Below are positions 49,106 through 55,177 of a stretch of DNA of 55,177 nt, in pieces. Position 1 is the first letter of the stretch, and each line of letters starts with the position of its first letter. The translations under genes and the position numbers were made by a program. This DNA is from an uncultured Dialister sp. (GTDB taxonomy: Bacteria; Bacillota; Negativicutes; Veillonellales; Dialisteraceae), in assembly GCA_934193095.1 (NCBI GenBank), contig CAKPUX010000006.1:1-55177 (forward strand). Reading direction: 5' to 3'. The notes beneath the pieces were generated by a model. That model searched no databases and was not told the origin of the DNA. It saw only the letters and a list, made by a program, of their open reading frames with translations.

Positions 49106-50547
49106 AAGGATGCAAGTTTCTTATTCAGAAGCTCATTGATGACCTTCGGATTGGCCTTGCCCTTCGTCGCTTTCATGATCTGACCCACGAGAGCGCCGAC
49201 GGCTTTCTTCTTGCCAGCCTTGAAGTCTTCTACGGCTTTCAGATTTTCAGAAACGACTTTGTCGACCAGTTCCTGCAGCGCGCCGGTATCGGAGATCTGT
49301 ACGAGGCCCTGGGCTTTCACGATGTCTTCCGCCTTGCCGCCTTCCTTCCACATGGTGGCGAAGACTTTCTTCGCGATCTTGCCGGAGATGGTGCCTTTGG
49401 AAATCAGGGAAAGCAGACCTGCGAGGTCTTCTGCCTTGACAGGAGCCGCGGCGATCTCGATGCCATCGGTGGAGAGCTGGCTGGCGAATTCGCCCATCAG
49501 CCAGTTGACAGCCGCCTTCGGTTCTGCGCCGGCTGCGACGCAGGCTTCGAAGTAGTCAGCGGTGGCTTTGTCATTCGTCATGAAGACGGCATCGGCATCG
49601 GAGATCCCGAAGTCTTTCATATAGCGCGCTTTTCTCGCATCCGGGAGTTCCGGCAGGGATTTTCTGATATTTTCGATGTATTCATCAGAGACGGTGAAGG
49701 GGACGAGGTCCGGTTCCGGGAAGTAGCGGTAATCATTCGCTTCTTCCTTGGTACGCATGGACTTGGTGACGCCTTCTTTTTCGTCCCAGGTTCTGGTTTC
49801 CTGGACGACCTTGCCGCCTTCTTCGAGCAGCTCAGCCTGACGCATAGCTTCGTATTCGATGGCGCGTTCTACGCCCTTGAAGGAGTTGATATTCTTGATT
49901 TCTGTCTTGGTACCGAGTTCCTTCTGACCGACAGGACGGACGGAGACATTCGCATCGCAGCGCAGGCTCCCCTCTTCCATGCGGCAGTCGGAAATGCCGA
50001 CGTACTGCAGGATCGCGCGCATTTTTTCCATGTAAGCGACGGCTTCTTTCGCCGAGCGCATATCCGGCTCGGATACGATTTCCAGAAGCGGCGTGCCGGT
50101 ACGGTTGTAGTCGACCAAGGAGTAATCGGAATCGGTGATGGAGGTGCCGTGATGGACAAGTTTCCCGGCATCTTCTTCCATATGGGCGCGTGTGATGCGC
50201 AGGCGCTTCACTTCGCCGTCGACTTCGACATCGAGATAGCCGTGTTCACAGATCGGCAGGTCAAACTGCGAGGTTTGGAAGTTCTTCGGAAGGTCAGGAT
50301 AATAATAGTTTTTGCGGTCGAATTTGCTGAAGCGGGAGATCTCGCAGTTCAGAGCAAGACCGGCGCGGACAGCGTATTCGAGGACTTTCTTATTCAGGAC
50401 CGGCAGCACGCCCGGCAGACCGAGGCAGACAGGGCATACATTGGTATTCGGATCTGCGCCGAAGGATGTCTTGCAGCTGCAGAAGATTTTGGTGGTGGTC
50501 TGAAGCTCGGTATGGACTTCGAGGCCGATGACTACTTCATATTTCAT
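49102..50547 (-). CDS. gatB: Aspartyl/glutamyl-tRNA amidotransferase subunit B
   Basis: The transamidosome subunit that binds and activates misacylated Glu-tRNA-Gln or Asp-tRNA-Asn. The 481-residue protein has VVIGLEVHTELQT, the zinc cysteines (FCSCKTSFG, NVCPVCLG), the substrate-loop YYYPDLPKNFQTSQ and VDYNRTGTPLLEIVSEPD motifs, and the C-terminal YqeY-like tail ending LLNKKLASL. It overlaps gatA by four bases at its start. Confidence 0.97.
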   Translation of the reverse strand: MKYEVVIGLEVHTELQTTTKIFCSCKTSFGADPNTNVCPVCLGLPGVLPVLNKKVLEYAVRAGLALNCEISRFSKFDRKNYYYPDLPKNFQTSQFDLPICEHGYLDVEVDGEVKRLRITRAHMEEDAGKLVHHGTSITDSDYSLVDYNRTGTPLLEIVSEPDMRSAKEAVAYMEKMRAILQYVGISDCRMEEGSLRCDANVSVRPVGQKELGTKTEIKNINSFKGVERAIEYEAMRQAELLEEGGKVVQETRTWDEKEGVTKSMRTKEEANDYRYFPEPDLVPFTVSDEYIENIRKSLPELPDARKARYMKDFGISDADAVFMTNDKATADYFEACVAAGAEPKAAVNWLMGEFASQLSTDGIEIAAAPVKAEDLAGLLSLISKGTISGKIAKKVFATMWKEGGKAEDIVKAQGLVQISDTGALQELVDKVVSENLKAVEDFKAGKKKAVGALVGQIMKATKGKANPKVINELLNKKLASL

Positions 50548-52001
50548 TCCTTGATCTCTCCTTTTGGCGCGGTTTTGGTGAATTCAGGATGAGCCTGTTC
50601 GAAGGTGTAGGCTGCCTGCAGGATGGTTTCTTCGGCGAGCGTCTTGCCGATGAGCTGCATGCCGAGCGGCATGCCGTCTTTGAAACCGACCGGAATGGAA
50701 ATGGACGGTGCGCCGATGAGGTTCACCGGTACGGTGCAGATATCTTCCATGTAAAGGGACAGCGGATCGGAGAAAGCACCGAATTTGAACGAAGTGCCGG
50801 AAGCCGACGGTGCTGCGATGACGTCGCAGAGCTTGAAGGCTTCGTCAAATTCCTGCTTCAGCAGGGTGCGGACTTTGAGCGCTTTCAGATAGTACGCATC
50901 GTAGTAGCCGGCAGAGAGGACGTAGTTCCCAAGCATGATACGGCGCTTCACTTCTTCGCCGAAGCCCTGGCTTCTGGTCTTGATGTACATATCGATGATA
51001 TCTTCACCCGGCGCCCGGAAACCGTAGCTGACGCCGTCATAGCGGGCAAGGTTCGAGCTGGCTTCTGCCGGTGCGATGATGTAGTAGACAGAGACACCGC
51101 TATTGATATGCGGGATGGAGACGGGGACGATCTCCGCACCTTCCTTGCGGTAGAAATCAAGAGCCGCATCGATCGCTGCCTTGGTCTCTTCCTTGATGCC
51201 TTCGCCGAAGAATTCCTTCGGTACGCCGATCTTCATGCCCTTGACATCGCGGACGAGGGCTTTCTTGTAGTCCTTCTTTTCCTGCGGGATGGACGTGGAG
51301 TCGCGCGGATCATGGCCGGCGATCGCATTGAGGACGATCGCAGCATCGGTGACGTCTTTGACAAGCGGCCCGATCTGGTCAAGGGAAGAGGCGAAAGCCA
51401 GAAGGCCGTAACGGGATACGAGGCCGTAGGTCGGTTTCATGCCAACGATGCCATTGAAGGAAGCCGGCTGACGGATGGATCCGCCCGTATCCGAGCCGAG
51501 AGACCAGATGGCTTCATTCGCCGCGACCGCTGCTGCAGAGCCACCGGAAGAGCCGCCTGGTACATAGTCCATGTTCCACGGATTGTGAGAAGGTCCGAAA
51601 GCAGAACGCTCCGTCGAAGAGCCCATGGCGAATTCATCCATATTCGTCTTGCCCAGGGAAATATAGTCCTCCCCTTTCAACTTTTCGATGACCGTCGCAT
51701 CATATGGGGATACCCAGTGTTCGAGCATGCGGGATGCCGCGGTGCAGGTCTCGCCTTTGATGCACATATTGTCTTTGATCGCGCCCGGGATGCCCGCGAG
51801 GTCGGAGATCTCAACTCCTGCGGCGATCTTCGCATCGACCTTTGCTGCGACGGAGAGCGCACTCTCATCAGAGGTAGAAAGGTAGGCATGGATGTCCCCT
51901 TCTACGCTGTCACGGTGCGCGATGATTTTCTTTGTGAGTTCGACAGCGGAGATTTCCTTTTTCACCAGCTGTTCATGGAGATCATGAATCGTGTATTTCA
52001 C
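50544..52001 (-). CDS. gatA: Aspartyl/glutamyl-tRNA amidotransferase subunit A
   Basis: The amidase that releases ammonia from glutamine for the GatB reaction. The 485-residue protein carries the amidase signature with the Ser-cisSer-Lys triad: GIPGAIKDN (Lys), GGSSGGSAAAVAA and GSDTGGSIRQPASF (both Ser). The ATG at 52001 follows AGGAGGC. A 12-base gap separates it from gatC. Confidence 0.97.
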   Translation of the reverse strand: MKYTIHDLHEQLVKKEISAVELTKKIIAHRDSVEGDIHAYLSTSDESALSVAAKVDAKIAAGVEISDLAGIPGAIKDNMCIKGETCTAASRMLEHWVSPYDATVIEKLKGEDYISLGKTNMDEFAMGSSTERSAFGPSHNPWNMDYVPGGSSGGSAAAVAANEAIWSLGSDTGGSIRQPASFNGIVGMKPTYGLVSRYGLLAFASSLDQIGPLVKDVTDAAIVLNAIAGHDPRDSTSIPQEKKDYKKALVRDVKGMKIGVPKEFFGEGIKEETKAAIDAALDFYRKEGAEIVPVSIPHINSGVSVYYIIAPAEASSNLARYDGVSYGFRAPGEDIIDMYIKTRSQGFGEEVKRRIMLGNYVLSAGYYDAYYLKALKVRTLLKQEFDEAFKLCDVIAAPSASGTSFKFGAFSDPLSLYMEDICTVPVNLIGAPSISIPVGFKDGMPLGMQLIGKTLAEETILQAAYTFEQAHPEFTKTAPKGEIKE

Positions 52002-52013
52002 TCGGCTGCCTCC

Positions 52014-52298
52014 TTAAATAATCTTCGGCACTTTGAAATAGCCGTCTTCTTTTTCCGGCGCATTCATGAGTGCTTCTTCATTCGTAAAAGACTGGTGCGG
52101 GACATCTTCGCGCATGACATTGTACTGCTCGACGGCATGCACGGTCGGCGCTACATCAGTCGTATCATACTGGTTCAGTTCTTCCATGTAGGTGAGGATG
52201 CTGTTCATGGAGTCTCTCATCTTTTCCAGATCTTCCTCCGCAAAGGACAGACGGGAAAGAAGAGCGATCTTCTGAGCTTCTTCTGTCGTGATTTTCAT
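52014..52298 (-). CDS. gatC: Aspartyl/glutamyl-tRNA amidotransferase subunit C
   Basis: The 94-residue linker subunit that stabilises GatA on GatB. Family features: early KIALLSRLSFAEEDLEKM-like helix and a C-terminal MREDVPHQSFTNEEAL segment with a final EDGYFKVPKII. AAGGAAG precedes the ATG. First gene of the gatC-gatA-gatB-48785 operon. Confidence 0.95.
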   Translation of the reverse strand: MKITTEEAQKIALLSRLSFAEEDLEKMRDSMNSILTYMEELNQYDTTDVAPTVHAVEQYNVMREDVPHQSFTNEEALMNAPEKEDGYFKVPKII

Positions 52299-52448
52299 AG
52301 ATACACTTCCTTTGTAAATTCAGTTAAGCCTTCTTTAGCATTTTTCTTGGTATCTTGTTTACTCTTTGAGCTTTTGTTGTATTTGATACGCTATGTTGAT
52401 TAAAGCTTTGATATTTTGATTAGGGAATATGCCTGTTATGCAGGTAAT

Positions 52449-52454
52449 ATTATA
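52449..52454 (-). promoter_or_regulatory. -10 box of the gatCAB operon
   Basis: TATAAT on the minus strand, preceded by TATGC (extended -10), with TAGCAA 17 bases upstream as a weak -35. Confidence 0.5.
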
Positions 52455-52550
52455 GCATATTTACCTTTTTATTGCTATCATTTTGGCTTTTTGGATTGTT
52501 AAAGTTTGTTCTTGGTTCTGTGATTATTCTTTTTCCTGATTTTTTCTTTG

Positions 52551-52580
52551 AACCGTAGTATGATAATGCTACGGTTTTTC
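52551..52580 (+). terminator. Hairpin with T run in front of the PRTase gene
   Basis: AACCGTAG, ten-base loop TATGATAATG, CTACGGTT then TTTC. It may be an attenuator of the module or a terminator shielding it; the loop's -10-like sequence leaves the transcription start uncertain. Confidence 0.5.
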
Positions 52581-52599
52581 TTGTGGAGGTGTTTTCTTT

Positions 52600-54102
52600 A
52601 TGAAGTGCAAACAATTATTTTGCTCCATTCCCACTTCTTTAGTTCCGGCACAGATGTTAGATAATCCATTTGACCCAGCAGCTGTTCCTGTTGAGGATCG
52701 TTATAATAATGGATTTTCTCTTATCTCTCTTTTACATGAGGAGTCGATGGATTCTTCTGACCCTTTTATTTTCAGAAATAACTGTCGGTCTAGTCAAGTA
52801 GATTTATTTTACTTATGTAATTATATTCCTGTGACTTTTAATAAAGAACCATCCAGCTATATTGATTATCGATCCAAATTTTTTGTACTGGGCTTTAAGC
52901 AAAACTCACCCAAGGAAGTTGATTATGTGGCTAAGATTTTATGCCATGAGCTTGTTGGGCATTGTGCTCTTGTTGCTGTTCCTCCTTCTAAAGTACAGAA
53001 AAATGGGAAAACTGCGGTTCATACTTTGATTAAACGCATTATGGCTTCTGTGGATCCCCAAAAAGGTATAACTGATGCATCATCTTGCTTGGTATGCTGC
53101 AATGACAGTGACGAGTTCCATAATTCTTCTCACTTGCGTAGCCCTGAGCAAGTCTATCAAAATATCGAAGTGGTAAACCCGGAATTGATTCAAGGAAAAG
53201 ATGTTCTTTTGATTGATGATATCTTGACTTCTGGCAGTCATTTTGAGGCATGTAAACGTCATCTCATGAAATATGCGCGCAGTGTCACTCTTTTTGTGGT
53301 CGGTCGTACATTGCATGTAGAGCATTTTAATGCCGGAGTTGTTCTTCATTTGGATAATCTTTTTACAAAGATTCTAAATGGCAGCGGCTCTTCTTCTTCA
53401 CCGACTTTGTTTCGCTTGTTTCATGAAATGAACGATGGCGGCTTTGATTTTCGTATCATTTCTTCTTTAGATGAAAAAGCCTGTAAATCTCTGTGCGAGT
53501 TGTTCTCTTTATCTTCAGATAGAATTATTTCTTGTAAACCTTCTTTGGATGGTATCTCTTGTGGGATCCTTGCAGCAAAGCAAATTATGGAAATTTATGA
53601 TCCTTTTTTAATTTCAGTCACGGATTCTTCCGTTGGAGTTTGTGCTTCGAAGAGGTTCCCTTTTACCGTTGCTTTTTTAGGTCTTTCAAAGACTGAAGGC
53701 GCTTCATTAGTAAATTATAATTTTACTTCGATTTGGGGATTTCTCTTTTCCTTTTGGGACATTGTATTAGATAAGCTGTCTTTGTGTCAGTATTTCTCTC
53801 GTTCTGCTTATTATAAAGAAATAGATGATCCTTTATGGATGGAAAAAGCACATTCTATGGAGGAGAATATTTTTAAGTCTGAATTTTATCAATCTTTGTT
53901 TGCTTCTCTGCCAGGAATGACCCCTGAAATTTTGGCCAAATATTCGCCTGGAATTAAAAAGGTTCGATTTGAATATCAAGGATTTATGCTTTTAGTTTCT
54001 TTGTATAAAGCCATTCATCGAAAGCGGCCTTTTGAATCAGAAGCTGATTTTCATTCGTTTTGCGAAAAAAAGTATTTTGAGCAGTTCCCGATTCCTTTTT
54101 GA
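52600..54102 (+). CDS. ComF-like phosphoribosyltransferase-domain protein with a long unknown C-terminal domain
   Basis: A 500-residue protein. The middle holds a type I PRTase domain: LVAVPPSKVQKNGKTAVHTL in the position of the ComF P-V-P-x-S loop, and the PRPP-binding VLLIDDILTSGSHFEACKRH at 202-221 with both acidic residues (Asp206, Asp207). The roughly 115-residue lead has FYLCNYIPV; residues from about 280 to 500 are a helical domain of unknown type ending EKKYFEQFPIPF. Domain order differs from short ComFC competence proteins. The partner gene for a DprA-like protein starts 28 bases later. The ATG has GTGGAGGTG ten bases upstream. A decayed paralogue lies at 14324-15429. Confidence 0.8.
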   Translation: MKCKQLFCSIPTSLVPAQMLDNPFDPAAVPVEDRYNNGFSLISLLHEESMDSSDPFIFRNNCRSSQVDLFYLCNYIPVTFNKEPSSYIDYRSKFFVLGFKQNSPKEVDYVAKILCHELVGHCALVAVPPSKVQKNGKTAVHTLIKRIMASVDPQKGITDASSCLVCCNDSDEFHNSSHLRSPEQVYQNIEVVNPELIQGKDVLLIDDILTSGSHFEACKRHLMKYARSVTLFVVGRTLHVEHFNAGVVLHLDNLFTKILNGSGSSSSPTLFRLFHEMNDGGFDFRIISSLDEKACKSLCELFSLSSDRIISCKPSLDGISCGILAAKQIMEIYDPFLISVTDSSVGVCASKRFPFTVAFLGLSKTEGASLVNYNFTSIWGFLFSFWDIVLDKLSLCQYFSRSAYYKEIDDPLWMEKAHSMEENIFKSEFYQSLFASLPGMTPEILAKYSPGIKKVRFEYQGFMLLVSLYKAIHRKRPFESEADFHSFCEKKYFEQFPIPF

Positions 54103-54130
54103 TAGGAGTTGAGATAGGAGTTGATTGATT

Positions 54131-55081
54131 ATGTTACATCCTATTGCCTGCTGTCTGGCTTTTTTGTCAGTTCCTGGTATTGGTCGGAAAACCTTATTTG
54201 ATTTCCGAAATCAGATTGCTGGTATTGATTCTTTTCGTGCTGCTTTTTCTCTTTTGATGGATATGCAAAAAAAGTTTCCCGGGCGGATTCGTTCTTTGCC
54301 GGATGAAGGTGCGTTTCTTGAAGTTCTTTCATCAAGTCAGTTGATTTTGGAAAATCAAGAAGACATGGATATCCATTCTCTTTTCTTTACGGATCCACGT
54401 TTCCCGGTTTCTTTGCTCGATTTATCGGTGCCTTCTATCTTCTTTTTTTATAAGGGCAACATTTCTGCTTTGGAGAAAAAATGCCTTGCTATGATTGGGA
54501 GCCGCTCTCTTTCTCCTATTTTGGAAAAAGTAGGTATTCATGCCGGTTCTTTTGCTGCCTCTCACGGATGGGCTGTTGTTTCTGGATTGGCTTTGGGTGC
54601 TGATACGACTTTGCATCGTGGAGGGCTGGATGCTCATGGAATTTTGATTGGGGTTTTGCCTACGTCTTTGGAAAAAGTTTATCCTTCACAAAATCGTGCT
54701 CTCAGTCAGTCTATTATTGATACTGGCGGGTGTTTACTTAGTGAGTATCCTTTGGGGACGAATGCTTCGCCAGCACGTTTGGTTGAGCGTGATCGCTTGC
54801 AAAGTGGTATTGCTCGTGGGATTTTTGTCCTTGCGGCCAAATCCTCTGGTGGATCGTGGCATGCGATTCAAACGGCAAAAGCACTTAATCTTCCTATTGG
54901 TTTTTTTGATTTTCGTTCTTTCCCAGCCTATTCTGTCTATTCTGATTTTGTTCAGGGTATTGATCGATTGGTTCATATGGGCGCGTTTCCTGTATCTAAT
55001 TCTGCTTCGTTTACCGAATTCTTGAATCGTTGTAATTCTGTTTCGTGCTGCTCCCGCTTTTCTCCTACCAGTTTATTTTAA
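54131..55081 (+). CDS. Divergent DprA/SMF-family protein
   Basis: A 316-residue protein with a helix-hairpin-helix-like start (FLSVPGIGRKTLFDFRNQI) and an SMF/DprA Rossmann domain: MIGSRS at 121-126, SGLALGADTTLHRGGLDAHG from 151, GVLPTSLEKVYPSQN, SEYPLGT from 204. The house-keeping RNRIIAGLS motif is replaced by ERDRLQSGIA from 219, and no C-terminal winged helix is seen; the end is Cys/Ser-rich (NSVSCCSRFSP). DprA loads RecA on incoming single-stranded DNA in transformation; this variant may do that or bind another nucleic-acid or nucleotide ligand. ATG 54131 or TTG 54125 could start it (ATAGGAG upstream). Confidence 0.8.
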   Translation: MLHPIACCLAFLSVPGIGRKTLFDFRNQIAGIDSFRAAFSLLMDMQKKFPGRIRSLPDEGAFLEVLSSSQLILENQEDMDIHSLFFTDPRFPVSLLDLSVPSIFFFYKGNISALEKKCLAMIGSRSLSPILEKVGIHAGSFAASHGWAVVSGLALGADTTLHRGGLDAHGILIGVLPTSLEKVYPSQNRALSQSIIDTGGCLLSEYPLGTNASPARLVERDRLQSGIARGIFVLAAKSSGGSWHAIQTAKALNLPIGFFDFRSFPAYSVYSDFVQGIDRLVHMGAFPVSNSASFTEFLNRCNSVSCCSRFSPTSLF

Positions 55082-55101
55082 TCAAAAAAGCCTGTCCGCT
55101 A
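55082..55101 (+). terminator. Left half of a terminator, interrupted
   Basis: AAAAAAGCCTGTCCGCT follows the dprA stop and looks like a terminator's first arm. Its complement is not found before the window ends; instead an IS-like end begins at 55102. Probably the IS inserted in the hairpin loop. Confidence 0.4.
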
Positions 55102-55177
55102 TGATCAGCCCCTGTCAAGGTAGACATGGCAAATATCTAAAAAATTACTGCCGTAAATTCCATGTTGGTGTTTTAGC
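55102..55177 (+). mobile_element. Putative IS3-like left end running out of the window
   Basis: TGATCAGCCCCTGTCAAGG and AGACATGGCAAATA align block by block with the IS3-family left end at 341-300 on the minus strand. No coding sequence is reached before the window ends, so identity rests on this similarity and on the half terminator beside it. Confidence 0.45.

Larger units (their letters stand above)
52299..52599. other. Divergent promoter region between gatC and the PRTase gene
   Basis: AT-rich, no gene. Contains the gatC promoter on the minus strand and, on the plus strand, AACCGTAG / CTACGGTT (52551-52576) followed by TTTC directly before the ribosome binding site of the PRTase gene. A -10-like TATGATAAT lies in the hairpin loop. 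Confidence 0.55.

Noticed and set aside
50589..52403. 604-codon open frame on the plus strand opposite gatA and gatC
   Set aside because: It runs across two well-supported genes and their gap and encodes no recognisable domain.
1..55177. Composite transposon spanning the window
   Set aside because: The two IS-like ends face outward and differ in sequence, and a large block of essential genes lies between.
1..55177. tRNA or rRNA genes
   Set aside because: No tRNA arms with a T-loop consensus or rRNA segments were recognised by eye; a covariance-model search would be decisive.

Overview
The window looks like chromosome from a Gram-negative (diderm) Firmicute of the Negativicutes, and the gene set is Dialister/Veillonellaceae-like (inference, not a database match). 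Firmicute markers are remA, the nfeD-floA pair, a DUF2922 and DUF1659 pair, GatCAB and a bifunctional Rel protein. Outer-membrane markers are a YadA-type trimeric autotransporter (decayed) and an AsmA-like protein. No rRNA, tRNA or CRISPR array was recognised.

Layout. (1) Positions 1-15.6 kb form a visibly AT-rich accessory island. It opens with the left end of an IS3-family element that has cut into a secreted-protein gene. It then holds small exported proteins and lipoproteins, an intact M48 metalloprotease, and an unusual density of broken genes: a zinc-knuckle protein, a YadA-type adhesin, an HExxH protein, a triple-HTH protein, a bacterial PH-domain membrane protein and a phosphoribosyltransferase (PRTase) gene. 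Many breaks sit at short homopolymers. (2) Positions 15.7-38.3 kb are the dense core, with no frameshifts seen: recJ, rel, dtd, an MBL hydrolase, an AI-2E-type permease and fur; then hisS and aspS; nfeD and floA; a cold-shock gene; hslO-mtnP-mtnA, ahcY-mtaD (S-adenosylmethionine by-product salvage); and remA-gmk-rpoZ-coaBC. (3) Positions 38.3-48.6 kb are mixed: a decayed nucleotidyltransferase, an AsmA-like protein, a DUF3298-like protein, an hsdM remnant, a long gene-poor stretch, DUF2922 and DUF1659, and a ydjI-ydjG-ydjH-like envelope-stress cluster. (4) Positions 48.8-52.3 kb carry gatC-gatA-gatB plus a small membrane protein on the minus strand. (5) Positions 52.3-55.1 kb are AT-rich again and carry an intact two-gene module: a ComF-like PRTase with a long unknown C-terminal domain, and a divergent DprA/SMF protein. 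A second IS-like end begins about 20 bp after it.

The PRTase-DprA module is the best candidate for an under-described system. Its PRTase has a decayed paralogue at 14.3-15.4 kb, which suggests gain and loss typical of competence-like or anti-phage accessory modules. The core also carries a family of intergenic repeats that run from a stop codon to the next ribosome binding site, a perfectly collinear 258-bp duplication, and several structured leaders.
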